Source of the DNA: Gordionus sp. m RMFG-2023
Lineage: Eukaryota > Nematomorpha > Gordioida > Chordodea > Parachordodidae
Direction of reading: 5' to 3'
Length of the DNA: 64,000 bases
Assembly: GCF_954871325.1 (NCBI RefSeq)
Contig: NC_088779.1
Span: 1,381,121-1,445,120 of the forward strand
Below the pieces are notes generated by a model, which did no database searches, was not told the origin of the DNA, and worked only from the letters and a program-made list of their open reading frames with translations. The position numbers were made by a program, and so were the translations under genes. Below, one piece after another: positions 36,548-51,000 of the stretch (the stretch's first letter is position 1; each line of letters begins with the position of its first letter).

Positions 36548-38039
36548 GAACGGTTTGCCCAGTTTATTATAACATGAAATGATGCTTTCCTTAAGGTGAT
36601 CCGTCACATACGGCCAATTAAATATTTAGTTTGTTCAATTCTTAGCATCCACATTTCAATCGTATGATATTCAAAAGTAAATTCAATAAATATTTTTGTT
36701 ATTACCAGAAATTAAGTATAAAACATGGCCATTTATCTTTCTTTCTTCAAGGCTACCATTGGAGAACGTTTTGATTTCGCAACCTTTATAAAAAAATTTT
36801 ATTCATAGATATATCAAATACAAATAATTTAGAAACTACAGAACCATCAAATAGTTTAGAAAAACTGTTTAAATTTTTTTAGAAAAAAGTTACTATAATA
36901 ATATAATATACGTTTAAAAAATAGGAAATAATGCTAATAAAAAAATATAATGATTAGAATCATAATTAAGAGAAATCATTTAAATTGTAAAAAGTAATAG
37001 AGTTGTGATCTAGAAGTAAGTTTGGAGAGAGTCCTATTCGGGTTAAAGTTTGATGGGTCAGACTTGTATTAGAGAAAACCTAGTAATAATTTAGCAGAAA
37101 AAATAAGTAATTTAAATTCTAATTATTGTTATATTTTAACCATATACAGTAAATCTTATACTCTTTAAAAAAATTTTTTTATCTTAATATTAATCAAACT
37201 GACAACATCATCATCATCATCCGTAACAGTAAATTCTAATTTTTAACTTCCAATTTTTACCCTTATTAACATTTCAGATGATTTATGACATATCTATGAC
37301 ATATTTATAAATTTTCTTATATTATTTATCTCTGGCTGCAAAATACATATTGAAACACTATATTCCTCGAGTATTAAAGTATAAACAAATTATTAAATTT
37401 TCTTATATTTTATATCTTTTATTCATTCTTCTTTTTTCTTTTCTTTGCTCCCCTAAAATTCATTTACCATCTTCACGCGGTGGTTAGCCATAAGCAATGT
37501 TGACAATCGGGATCTCTAGTGTTAATTAAGGATAATGTTTTTTTTAAGATGCATAAATCAGGATAGGCTGATTTCGGTTTCAGCCATCATCAAATTTATA
37601 AAATTCGGATTCCTAATCATTCTTGAGATTTTCAGCTAATTTTTAATGATTCGAACAACATCTAAGTAGTATAATCCTCATAAAGATTGTATTTTATTGA
37701 ACAATTTAAGTTGACACAAAAAAAGTAGGAACAATGTATTACGACAATACAATTCTCGTTCCTAGTAACAAAAAATAAATAATTATCAAAAAAAGATAAC
37801 ATTTTTATCAATAAATATTTTTCTTTTTATATAAAAATTGATATATTTAATATACCTCGCAAAACATTGTAATTAATTAGGATTAACAAGCACCAAATAG
37901 AGTAAATCATATCGATTTCGTAAAAATATTTAAGAAATTTTCTTTCTTTTGAATATATTTTAGTATAATGTAAGTATTTATAGCCTAATATTTAAATATA
38001 TAGTATAAGGAATTTTTAATTATTTAAAAAAGGAGAAAT

Positions 38040-39180
38040 CATTTTTATGTTACTATTGATTTTATCAGTATAATAACCTCTTATTTTTTTTCTATTTTTA
38101 ATCTGTTTATAAAAATTGTTTAATAATTTTAACTATTTCTACTTAGGTAAGCTCTATTTCATTGATAATCTGATTTATATATTTAAAAAATTATCGTTTA
38201 TTTTTATGGTAGAAATAAAATTAAAACAGTATTGTAATAATTTATGTAATTACTCCAATGTTAATAATAGTTTGAAGTATAAATAACTATTATTTCTTAC
38301 TTACTTAAATAAGGTGTTATTACACTATTGATAGAATTGAACCTTTTTATCAGTATAATAACCACAAAAAAATATTTTGAAAAATTTCTACTGGATAAGC
38401 TATATTTAATTGATAATTATGTACTCCTCTTTTAAAATTTAAGCCATATTATCGTTTATTTTTATGGTAGAAATAAAATTAAAACAGTATTAGTAATAAT
38501 TTATGTAATTACTCTAAAGTTAATTATAGTTTAAAATATATAACTATTATTTTTATTTACTTAACTAAGATGTTGTTACTATTAATAGAATTGACTAGAT
38601 AGAATTGAACCTTTTTATCTGTATAATAACCACAAAAAAATATTTTGAACTATTTCTACTAGGTATAGCTATTTATAATAGATTATTACGGAACTCCCTT
38701 TTTTTTAAATTTGAATAATATTATCGTTTATTTTATGGTAGAAATAAGTGATTTCTATATTATTATCGAAATAAAAATATTATTTTTTAATATTTTCTGT
38801 AATTACTCTAATGTTAATTTTAGTTTAAAGTATAAATAAATATTGTTTCTTACATACTTAAATAAGGTGTTATTACACTATTGATAGAATTCAACCTTTT
38901 TATCAGTATAATAACCTCTTTTTCTATTTTTAAATCAGTTTTAAAAAAAATATTTTGAACTATTTCTACTAGGGCAGGCTATATTTTAATTGATAATTAT
39001 GTATTCCTCTTTTGTTAAATTTGAACAATATTATGGTTTATTTTATAGTAGGTATTATTGTAATATGATGGATGAACTTTTTTTTATTAAGTATACATAT
39101 CTGAATATCCTACTCTTTTTAATTTAATCGTTTTTTTGTAAACAAATTTTTTTTATTTGAACATTTTCTACTAGATAGGT
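38040..39180. repeat. tandem array of about 280-bp AT-rich units, about four copies
   Basis: The landmark TATC(A/T)GTATAATAACC recurs at about 38064, 38349, 38617 and 38902, giving spacings of about 285, 268 and 285 bases. Between landmarks each unit repeats ACTATTTCTACT, TTATCGTTTATTTT, ATGGTAGAAATAA, GTAATTACTC and AATAAGGTGTTATTAC in order. The last unit decays near 39180. This is a small local satellite of unknown origin. Confidence 0.8.
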
Positions 39181-39779
39181 ACACCGTTATTAGTGTTATT
39201 GAAAAAATATTTTTGACATGTAACTACTTGTAGACTATTTTTATTGTTACACTATAAAAATACAGTTATAAAGTTACATATTTTTAAAATAATTATTTAT
39301 TGTTATTTATTTTTTTTGCAAATATACAGTTAAAAAAAAATGTAACAATAATTATATTATATTCTATCAGGATATAAGTTAACGTTAAAGAGAAGAACGG
39401 CCCTATTGACGTGACAGGAAAAGTGAGGTAATTAATTACTTTTAAAATAGAGTTCTTTTTCTATTAGAACCTTTTTTAATCAGTTTATTACAAGGCAAGG
39501 ATATTAATTATCAATTATAAATGGGGCATTCAGTATAAAATTTTAACCAATATTATCGCTTAATTATTAAAAATTATTCGTGAAAAATAGTGCGGGAAGT
39601 AAAAAATGTAATTGTTTCTATTTTTGATTTTGAGGGGGAAAAAAATCCAAGAATTATAACCTTACGCATATCCTAATTTAACCAAGCCTAAATAAACTAA
39701 AATTAGTCAAAAAATAATTAAATAATTTTATTATTGCTATATTATCACTTGCGTTTATATATTTAAAAAAAAATATTGT

Positions 39780-40860
39780 TGTGTTATATTGTCAGTATTA
39801 GTATTTCATATTTAAATAATTTCTAATCCCTAAACTATTTATTATCTTTGAAATTTTATCAAAATATTTTAAGTAAATGTAGTCAGTATTCACTCAGTTT
39901 CTCATTTTAATAATTTCTCTACCCCTTTTTATATTTTAGATATAAAATTTAGAGAAAAACGAAATATAATTTGAATATAGTAAATATTATTTACTAACCC
40001 ATTAAATTTATTGATGAACTTATTATTGGAAATAAAACTCAATTTTTTACATTTTTATTTTATTAACTTGTCTATAAATATGTTTGTTAACATTTGGTGA
40101 TAAGGTCAAAAGTAAAAAATACTAAAACATACATAAAGATTAAACAAAAAATATTATCCACGATAAAACAAGAATCTACCTTTTCCCTTTATATACATAG
40201 ATCGTTCAGTCAATGTGAATAATTGGAAGCATTAATTATAAAATCACTCTATAGTTTTTTTTGGAAATTGGTTTTCTCCCTTCTATAAAAATTATATATT
40301 CATTCTAAAATTATTAAATTACGAATTGTCAGTGTTATTATTGTGGAAGGGAGGGACACCTAAGTCGGTGTCCGCAAAGACCATCAACAACATATAGCGG
40401 GCGTAGAGTGAATGATGATTAAGCTGCGAACAATGGGAAGGAGCGGCAATGTCAAACGTGAGAGGGTTGCTTGAAGAAGTATTGGACCCAGTATTAGGAG
40501 AATCCTAAAAAAATCGATACTAATTTATCATATAAGCCAAACAGATAAACAAGAAACAAAATAGATACACAAGCAGAAAATTAATAACACAACAGTCATA
40601 TTATTTAATAAAGAAAGAAAAACAAAGCGTTGTATATATTTAATTAATAAATATTACCGGATCGTGTTTTTGGTGTTGTTTGTTTATTTTTATAGTCAGT
40701 ATATTCAGTATTTTACGTATAAATCATTTCCCTAACCCTAAACTACATTTAATCTTTAAAATTTTATAAAAATATTATAAGTATATTATATATTGATTTA
40801 TTAAGCAGTCAGTAATAAGTCCTCAATAATTCACATTTTAAGTAGTAGTTTGTAATAATA
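39780..40860. repeat. pair of direct repeats about 0.9 kb apart
   Basis: About 39780-39905 and about 40690-40850 share, in order, GTCAGTAT, CCCTAAACTA, ATCTTTRAAATTTTAT and AATATTATAAGTA-like words. The intervening DNA includes a C/G-richer patch at 40350-40500 (GACACCTAAGTCGGTGTCCG) with no reading frame of note. The nature of the pair is unknown. Confidence 0.45.
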
Positions 40861-43800
40861 TCAAAAATATACTAGTATCAAAAATTTAACTCAAAACTGT
40901 TTTTCAAATAAGAAAAAAAATAGCTTTCCTAAAAACACGTAAAAAAGAGAAGAATAGTAATCTAATTTATTACATCCATTCTGAGATAAATAATATGTTA
41001 AATTTAAAAAAATATTTCTAAATAAATAGATGGCGTTAAATTAGCAATTTATTACTTACTAGTAGATAGCCCGTCAAAAATGACAAGGAATGAGAATTTT
41101 CTTCTTATATTTATACTAGATGTTATCTGTTATTTGAAAAATATCCAATTTTATTCTTTTTACCCCCTCCCCCTTCAGGCCAGGTTCAATCCATTAAAAC
41201 TAAGACTAAATACGAGTAAGAATAAATTTAAAGCTTTTACTTGATAATATCAATATGTCAAATTTACTGATCATTTTATACATAATATTTAAGATTGAAA
41301 AAAATTGCCAAGTAAAGTACAAAGTCATAATAATTTTGAAAAATTCATCCAAGCTGAATGAAAGATCATAATTATTTTGGTAGTTGAGAACTGAAATAAA
41401 ACATTTAAATAATCATAATGAATTTAAAAATACAATAAAAATCAGATTTTCATGGGCCTTGGTTTTTTGATCAGGTCGAGCCCAGGCCTGCAAAATAACT
41501 TGTTTTAGGCCAATGTCTGACCCTTAGTTAATAATAAAAAAATTATCAAACGTCCAAGCTCATAATTTCCCCCAAGCTTAACCCAATATAATTTATAAAA
41601 ATATTTTCCAAGCCCAGTCCAACTCATAATAATTTTATAAAAATTTTTCTCAAGCCTGGCCAACCCATAGAAATTTTCAAAATTTTTTCCCAAACCTGGA
41701 GATAGGTAAATCTCTAGATCCGACAAAATGGTAAGCTTTTAAAAAAGTAGGATCCTTAAAAATTGTTATATTAATTTAGTTAAATTAAATATTAAAAATG
41801 TACTTTGTTTATTTTTCAGTTAGTTAGATAAAATATTCATAAGAGATAAAAGGACATATTGTGCAGCCTGACAAAATGGATTGCCTTAAAAATAGGTAGG
41901 ATGATTAAAATAATATAAATTTAATTAAAAAGTTAAAAAATTGACTTGCCTGAATTATTAAGTCTTATCAGGAGATAAAAAGTGATACTTTTGAATTATT
42001 CACTTTTCATTTACATTTCCCAGAATTATTCTATGTTTGTTTATAGATATATTCTTAAATATTATTTTATATTTATTTGTGCGCAAAAGTCATGCGAATG
42101 AAACAAAATAAGATAAGGGTGATTTATTTTGTGAACATTTATAGAAATGGCCCCAAAAATAAATGATTAAAATTGGAGGAAAAGGAAGAATAAAACTATT
42201 TACATTCCTACGTTACGTTTAAATTTATCTGTTTTTAGATATAATATTTTAACCTAGCTAAGTATTTCCTTATTAAGTTTAGAATTTTCTATTTTAAGAT
42301 AAGAGTGCACTCGTTATTCATTTCCTTCGTTCATTTCCTCTATGGAGATTATATTGGAAGATAAGGTTGAGCAAAAGCAACATTTATTATTTAAATTACT
42401 CAGTAGAATAAAAGTCTATGTATCCGTTATATTATAATGAATCTATTGTGTTAATTAAAACCATACAGCATCCTAAACTGTATCATTATTAGTCATCAAT
42501 TTATTAATTTTAGTTACACAACAGTTTGGCTTAATTTTAATAATTCATAATCTAATTTATGAGATAGATGAGACATTCAGTCTAGTTTAACACAATTTAA
42601 TAAACTTATTCAAATATTTAAAATTTTCAAACCAGGAAAATGTGATGAGAAATTCAGTTTAATTTAGCATTAATAGACTTATTCAAATATTTAAAATTTT
42701 CAAAACAGAGAAATGTGATTGAATAAGGCAATTTATATCAAGTAGTTGCTTGAAATTTTGTGATATTTAGTGATACTTAGTGAAAGTAAGTGTTAAAGAG
42801 TAACCCAGTTTACATTGGTCATAATGTTTTTGAACCACATAAGATCAACCTGCATTCAAATTTCCTATTTTTAATTAACACTTTCTTGATTAAATTTACA
42901 CAACGCTTTAACCTAATTAAATATTCTTATTCTAAATTTATAAAGTAGATAAAACATTTATTATAATTAACTTAATTTAATATTCTTATTTAAATATTTA
43001 AACTTCAGAAAATAAACAGATATAAGTGAATAAGGCAATTATAAGGATTAGTTGTCTGAAGATTTACAATATAATTGTATGATCCATAGCCATCAGCCTG
43101 TTTCACATGAAAATCCTAGAGTGCCCTTATTTAGATAATTTTTTTAAATTACTGGCACTCCGATTACAGGAATTCAAGGAAAATGATTAACTTGTTGAAC
43201 CATCGTCCAAGCAGTATTATTTATAAATATCTATCCATTTTTGCAAAATCAAATGTGATAAATCGTTAAAAGTATTAATCGCTAAAAATAATAAAAAATA
43301 TAATCTATTTAAAAATAAATTAAGACTGTTGGTAGGATCATCCTTTTGTAAAAAATAAATAAATAAAATCAACAAATAAAAAATATAAAAATAAATACGT
43401 ACCGATGACATGACTTAGCGATGACATGACGTAGCGATGACATGACGTCACGATGACGTAGTGAGGACATCGGAAAATTATAATATAGATATTTATTATC
43501 AAAAGTTTTAGTAAAATTTATTAAAATATTAACTGTAATATATTATATAATTGTCAAATACGTTTGTAAAGTGCTATTTAACCTAATATTTTATAACCAA
43601 TTATATCTAATAAAGGATTATAAACTATATATGTTTACTTACTTTTTATAAATAAATCTCTTATACTTATTTGGATTTGGACCTTGAAAATAATTTTAAG
43701 AAGAGGCATGGTAACTAAATTTAAATATCAATAATATAGTTGATTAGTTGACTCGGCTAGTTACAATTAAATTTGTTAATTTTCAATTAATAATTATTTA

Positions 43801-44189
43801 ATTAGGGTTATATATAATAATTTAAATAATAAAAGTCAATAAAGCTTAAACTGTTAATGCTAAATTAATATTTAGTGAGTGATATTAATTTACTATTTTT
43901 AGCACAGAATTTTACTGCAAGCTGACATAGTGAAAATATAAATTTTAAGTATTAATCTAATCTAATAAATAAATAGTTTTCATTTAAGAATAATTTAGAT
44001 AGAATTATTAATTTTTTAGTTATAAAATTAAATCTATATATTACTCAAGATAATTATAAAAGAAATAAGTCAGTGGGCATTGGTTCAAGGGGATATTAAT
44101 GAGCTATTAAAAAATATTTTTTTGCTTCAAGGGACTATTCAAAATTTTCAGGGGCTCGAACCCCTGCGCGTTCCCTAGCGACGCCACTG
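40851..44189. mobile_element. 5'-truncated copy of the 2 kb hAT element, interrupted by a Helitron
   Basis: 40851-41058 matches 32757-32955 of the intact copy (CTCAAAACTGTTTTTCAAA, AATAGATGGCGTTAAAT). 43490-44189 matches 32975-33704 and ends GCGACGCCACTG. The first 1.1 kb of the intact copy and the left terminus are missing. The Helitron at 41059-43489 splits it. Confidence 0.8.
41059..43489 (-). mobile_element. Helitron, non-autonomous, inserted between A and T inside a hAT copy
   Basis: Read on the minus strand it begins TCTATATTATAATTTTCCG and ends GACGGGCTATCTACTAG, so it has the TC...CTAG ends of Helitrons, with a short hairpin (GTCATTTTTGAC) just inside the 3' end. The host hAT copy reads TTACTTA on one side and TATTTATTATC on the other; the uninterrupted paralogue at about 32980 reads TTACTTATATTTATTATC. 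Insertion is therefore exactly between A and T without duplication. No Rep/helicase reading frame is seen. A C-rich minisatellite (AAGCCCAGTCCAACTC type) lies at about 41560-41700. Confidence 0.85.
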
Positions 44190-44829
44190 ATCTAGCAATA
44201 ACTTTTATAATTCACTAACTGATCATTTTACTCAAAAACAAAGAGGAATTATACTTATTTATAAATTTTAATTTTTTTAATGGTTTGACTAATAAATAAA
44301 AATTAATAAAATTTTCAATTGCTTCTCTAGTAGTAAACTTGACGCTTCGTCACTGGTTCCTATTTTATATAAAAGTTATAATATTATAAATTATAGTTGA
44401 TAAATTTATTAAATGAATATATACAAAGATATTGATCAGAATTTACAACACGTGGCGTTGCCAGGATTTATTCAATAAAAAATTTAGAGAGGATAATCTC
44501 CAAACTTCTTTTTGCTTAAACTTTTTAAGAGTTCCTCTTATAAATAATATTATATATTATTTATTTTTCCGTGGTTATCTTTATATTATCTCCCTTAAAG
44601 TTGACTAAACAATTGGAAGTAATAATTCTAAAACATGCTATGTTTCTTTATTAGTGTCTAACTACTACCAGTGAGGTAATTTTAGATATTGTTATCTTAA
44701 AAAAAGAAGGTAATTTCGAATTATTTTAGCCGTAATTTTGAATATAATTTTAAAAAAATTTCGAGCTCCCTGAGTATGTAAAGGCAGTCACGCCCCTGTC
44801 AAGATAACTTGGATTTCAATATATTTAAT

Positions 44830-44894
44830 AAATTTTTAATAACGTAGCGATGACATGGCGTTGATATGTCATCATAAATCGGAATATCATAATA
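44830..44894 (-). mobile_element. Helitron 5'-end fragment
   Basis: The minus-strand start TCTATATTATGATATTCCGA and a GATGACATGGCGTTGATATG block resemble the 5' end of the Helitron at 43489. The matching 3' end was not found. Confidence 0.5.
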
Positions 44895-45084
44895 TAGATT
44901 ATTATTTATTATCTTGCCAATTATTAATTTCAGTGTCAATTATCGCTTTACCAGTAAATTCTTAGTTTATACTAAACCGACTTTTTTAGTATGATTTGAA
45001 AAAAATGCAAACTTTGCATGGAATATTTCCCTTCAATTGGTAAATTTTATAGTATGATCTTATACTTATTGTTATTAAAAAGGC

Positions 45085-48000
45085 CTGTCAATAATTGCAT
45101 TTCTTATATCAGCATATTTTTATCAAAAGTATCAACCACCCCCTAAGCCAAAAATTGTTGGTATAGACCTAGGGACCACTTATTCCTCGATAGGAACTTA
45201 CCATTCTGTTACTGGTGATGTTACGGTATATGAGATTGAACAATCCTTTAAAAGCATTCCTAGTCAAATCTTTTTTAAGTAATTAACAATTTAATATAAA
45301 ACTTAATTATTCAGTATGGTTATTTTTACCTAATTATTTTTTTAAGCAAATAAAGTGAATGCCATATTTTTTTTATATTATATTTTATAATTGGGATCTT
45401 AATTAACCATTTTGATGAAATATGTATTAATAATTAACAGAATACTTATCCGAGAAATTAATATTATATATAGCACCTTTTTAAATTCCTAATTTAATTT
45501 TTTAGTAAAAAAGGTGATATAATAGTTGGATATGAAGCTCAATTACAAGCTCAAATTGATCCCACTAATCTTTTGTATGATGCTAAGAGATTTATTGGCA
45601 AAAATTTTACTGAAACAGAATTAGCCCATCTCATTCAATTGTATCCATTTGATGTATTCAAATATATTTTAAAATAAATTAATTTAAAATGATTGAGAGT
45701 TTATGTATGTATTTAAAATCGAGAAAGTATTTCCTATATACCTTTAACATTAATTAATTTCCAACTATACCATATCAGCTTCAAAACCATAATGAAAGAA
45801 CCTATTTCCAAATAAAAACTGCCGGTATGATAGGGACAGATTCTATCAATACCTTAGCTAGAACCCTTAATAAGTTATGCTCAGGTATCCACCATACTCA
45901 ACTTTTCAAGAATGAATCATCCAAGATATTTTTAATCAGTCCAGAATGTGTTGGAGCCATAATAATATCGAAATTGATAAAAATTGCTGAAAAGATGGTT
46001 GGAAGAAAGATGGATAAAGGGGTTATAGCAGTGCCAGCTGATTTTAACGATGCACAAGAAAGTGGGACAATAGTAGCTGCAAGATTAGCAGGTACTTTCT
46101 TTTTTAAACAATATTTTTGGTTTATTGAAATTAAAAATAGACCTAACTACATCAAAATAATATATGTTTTTTTAAAATAAATAAAAACAAAATCTTAAAG
46201 AGTTAGAACAATTTAATTTTAATTACAAAGATAGTTCCTAATTATCTACTATATTTTTTTAAACAAAAAAAAACTATAAAACTGAAAGGTGTCCAAATAT
46301 TACGAGTTATAAGTGAACCCACTGCAGCCGCTCTATCATATGGGCTCCACCTGAAGGAAGATTTAAACAATGTAGTAGTGATTGATATAGGAGGTGGGAC
46401 TACCGATATTTCGCTCTTGACTCTGCATGGTGGCATGTTTTTTGTTAGAGCCTTAGCAGGTTATACATCTTATATTGTTTTTAGAGAGAATAATTCCTTA
46501 AAATGAGTCCCTCCTGACTTCACTTTTAGTTTCCCCAAAATAAAATGAAATAAAAATGGAAAATGGAAATATTTAAATTATATTTTAAGTTTAAAATGAA
46601 TACATAAAAAAATAAAACGATGTATACAAGACTTCATCACGATGAAGCTGAGAAAATTAGAACAGTTAGGTTCTATTTACAACCATGGCCTTGAGTAATA
46701 TCTTATTTTGGGCTTGTCAAATTATCATCCTCCTACCCCTCCCTGTCCTTATGATTTTTTAAACAAAATATTAAGACCTTTCTTTCCCAAAATGTATTGA
46801 GGAAGAAATTCAAGTTATTTATAATTTCAATGAATATGAAAGAAGGTCTAAATTCTGGAGGGAAAAAAATAAATAAAATCGATGCGATAAATAGTGTTCT
46901 TAATTAAATAGGACAGTGTTTTTTAAGAAAAATAGCTATGAGATGGAACCCTTTAGTAATAGTAGCAAGAAGCCATAGTAGAGCGAACATTTTTTATAAA
47001 AATTTTTTTTTTGAGGATTGTTTAGTGAATTGAAACATGTTGGCAAGATTTAGAAAAAATGAATTTTAATTAGAGAGGGATAGTAAGAATAAAAATTTAA
47101 TTGTTGACCTATTAGAAAAAAAGTTTGATTAGTAAAAATTACTATTTGATCATTAAAAAATTAATCAGGTTTCATTATGACCACTAGGATTGCACCAATA
47201 TTTTTGTTTAAATAACAGCCAAAATAATTATAGATATTCTTCAAATTAGAATAATATTAATTATATTATTTATTTAAAATTCACGTTCTAAATATTAAAA
47301 AAAGTGGAGATTGTGCCTATATCCTAGAAATTTTTTTTTAAAAATCAATATCGAAAATAATATTAATAAGATAATACAAAAACTAATTTGAAATATTCGT
47401 CCTCTATTCCACTCATGTTTATGCCTCGAGTCGACTTGAGTTCACGAGCCCACTTCATAACTCAAGTCAGTTTGGGTAGATTTTTTCGACCCAAAACTTG
47501 GCTCAGTTTTCGACTAAGTCGACTCGACTCATTCGATTAACAACACTAGATAATAGGGAAGCTAATAATTTACTTATATGTCAATTAAATTTTTTTTTTA
47601 AAAAAAAATTCTTGTTAAATTGGGGAAATATCTGGATTTTTCTTGTAGTATATTGAAGATATTTTATCCATTATTTTAACACTATTTTTTTTCTTAAAAT
47701 AATCTATTTAAAATACATAGTGGTTCACTTCCTTATCATTTCTATTATTATTTTAAGTATCGCTTAAAATAATATTTTCTAGGAGAATAAACAAGATTCC
47801 CCAATTTTTTAGCGGTTTTTATTTTGGACATTTAGAGCGTCTACCCCTTTAATGATGTTACAATTTATATGCAAAATAAATCTAAAAAACGCAAAAAAAG
47901 TAATTGATTTTTTTAAAACCATTCATTTTTGGTTAAATGTTCCAACTGTAGGTTAGATTGATTTGGTGCACATTGATTGAGTGAGTAAATCCATAATTAA

Positions 48001-51000
48001 AAAATAAGTATTTTAAAATTTCTTGTTGAAAAATTAGGGATGATGGTATAATTTGAAAAAAGAGTCCCATTTTTCTGTTTACGCTCTACTTTACAAGGGG
48101 CTGGTTGCGAGATAATATAAATTAGGACTGCACCGATTTTTTTGCCGGGATACTTAAAGCCAATCGACAGATATTTTTAAATACATAACCATCTTGGGAA
48201 GTTAGTAACACTATAGAATATGTTACGGAGTGGTTGGTAGAGGCAAATAGAATCAACCCATGTGGATTGTCTAAACACCAATTTTGAACAAATTTTAAAT
48301 AGTCCAATTCTAAATGCTTCCATAAAATAATTTTGTTTTCTATTTTTCAATATCGGTAAAAATATCGGCACAGTCCTAATATAAATGATTAAGTAATAAT
48401 GCAGCCTTTCTCTATAAATATGTAATTATATCTAATTTATGTTGATATTTTGATTAAGTAAATCAATACAAAAATAAATGATTTTGTTTTTGATTCGCAA
48501 TAATTCATATTATATCTTTCTTACACAAAAAAATTACAATGAAATTAAAGGTAACAACAGATTAGGCGGTCAAGATTTTAACGAGCGTCTATTGGAGTAT
48601 GTTATACACGAATCCCTTAAATCGAAATACGGCTCGGGTGCCAAGATATCTCGGAGGGAGGATTTGGAGAGACTTAAGACGGGTATAGAAAGAGCTAAGA
48701 TCGCCCTATGTAGCTTTAACTCCATTTACAACTCCTCAGTTCAAACCTACGAGTTAGCCCTGGAATTGCACTTGTCGTACGCTAAAGAAAACGACAATAT
48801 GGATGACACTTATATGGGCGGCGGTGAAATTGGCACACGGGATGTGAATAACGATCAAGGTTTTTAAAAAAAAATATATAAAATAAAATACACTTTTTTT
48901 TCGTTTTGATTGATATAATAGGACAGTTTACTTTTTAGATATACCGAATATGTTTCAGCCAGAAATCTGAAGTCTAATGAATACCTGTTCATGAAAAAAA
49001 TAGGATTATCTGTTTAAGTGAAACCTTTTAAAATTGATTTTGAACCTTTTTGCATATTCCACTTGATTTTTTAAAAAAAATCTTATAGACTATTTCATAA
49101 AAAGAATATCGAACTTATATAGAATTATGCAATTAAAATATTTTCAATATTCTCTTCTTTCTGCAAAATTCTAAAAAAAATAATTTCGATGGCGTTTCTA
49201 TAGCTTAACTTGGGTAGGTGGCAACGTCAAATAGCAATATAGAGAGTAATAATATTAGGCTTGGCGGTATCAAAGAATAAGGAGGGAAGATAAATGTTAT
49301 CAGGTAAGTATCGGATTACGATATTGATCTTACCAATAGAGTCATTTTAACATTTACAAATATATCACTATTTAAGAACATTACATTTGTGTTTATTAAA
49401 ACTTGGAAGGTGGAATGTTTAAGACATTGTGGGCATCTTAAGGTTCAAGATTATAATAAATAGTTTTTAAAAGTTGTATATTACTGGTACAATAGGGGAA
49501 TTGCTATTATTCAAAATTTTGACCTTCCATTATTGGGAACAAATCAATAAATAACACAATGAAGAAAATAATTTGTTTGTAATAGTGCTTTATGAAGATA
49601 GGTAGATTTACAATTTTTCGGTAATTAAGTAGAAAAATTTCAAATGTCATTTAAAATTTGAAGATTATAACTATAAATTAGAAGAGTTAGCTAATTTTAT
49701 AACATGAAAGACTGCATTTTGATAGGAAAAGTCAAAGAATGGTGGTAAACAATGATATATAACTATAGATTAGCATTGCAAGCGCCAATAATGCCTTACA
49801 AATGGTCTCGCACAAATTGTTAAAATCACCGTTTGGCGTTAACAACCATTTTAAAAAAAAACGCAAACAGATTTGCTTTTTCAATACCTTTTTTTTTATT
49901 CTTCATTTTGTAATATTTTATAAAATGTAATATAAATAATTTACTTGTAATCCTAAAATAGGAATATTGAGAAATTAAAGAAATAATAACGCAGACGATA
50001 ATTAGAAATTAAAGAAATAAGAACGCAGACGATTAGAAATTAAAGAAATAAGAACGCAGACGATAATCTTATTTTCAAAGACAAATCTTTTTTTTTTAAA
50101 AGAACATATTTAAAATTTTGAATCGAACGGATATTTATAAAAAAAAGAGGACCTCGATTTAAACGAGGGACGCGTTACGTTTTTTTATTTAAAATTACGG
50201 CAAAACGTAAACGCTCAATTTGTGCGCATTATTAAATCGTCCTCACATTGAAAGCGATAGCGCCATTTTTAATAGCTTGTACGTTGATCAAATGCCTATT
50301 ATATAATTTTAAAAATTGATTTGTTTCAACATTTTCCCTATTTCTCAAAAGTTAAGATGAGGAATTCTTTTAGTTAGCGATATATAAAATTCTCATATAA
50401 TTTACTGCCTATCAACAAATTGATAATATATTTATATTGCTGTGCTAAGAAAATAATCAATTTGTAACATCAATACATTTTAATAATTAGTTAAATAAGG
50501 AAAAGGATCAACTGAATCCTAACCTCAACTGATGACTTTATTAAGTTCTTCAATTTAACTTTATTAGTGATCTCAAGACTCCCGATTTACATATTTAAAA
50601 GGCCACATTGCTAACCCAATAATACTACTTCATATCATTAATTTAATATGACACAGAATATCCAAAGAAACATATATAGATTCTCCACAATGCCACTTAT
50701 CATACAAAAATCACCAAAATTACACCCCATACAAAATATACCATACTTATATCTATAACGTCATCAAATATACCACCTAATAATGTCCAAAGCCTATATA
50801 AATAATTGCCAATAACCTTATCACTAATTCCTTTGTCTTAATCAAGATATTAATAAATGAAAATACTTCTTTCAATCATATAGACTTTTAAGTTAATTTA
50901 TCTAACTTGTTTATTATTAATATTATCATTTTTTGATTATATATATTCATACTTCTTGATTAGATCATCACCTATAAAATTTTTTTGATATATTTACATT

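Noticed and set aside
40340-40520. C/G-richer patch with a GACACCTAAGTCGGTGTCC inverted repeat, considered as a noncoding RNA
   Set aside because: No family features recognised; lies between two direct repeats and is more likely part of a transposon.
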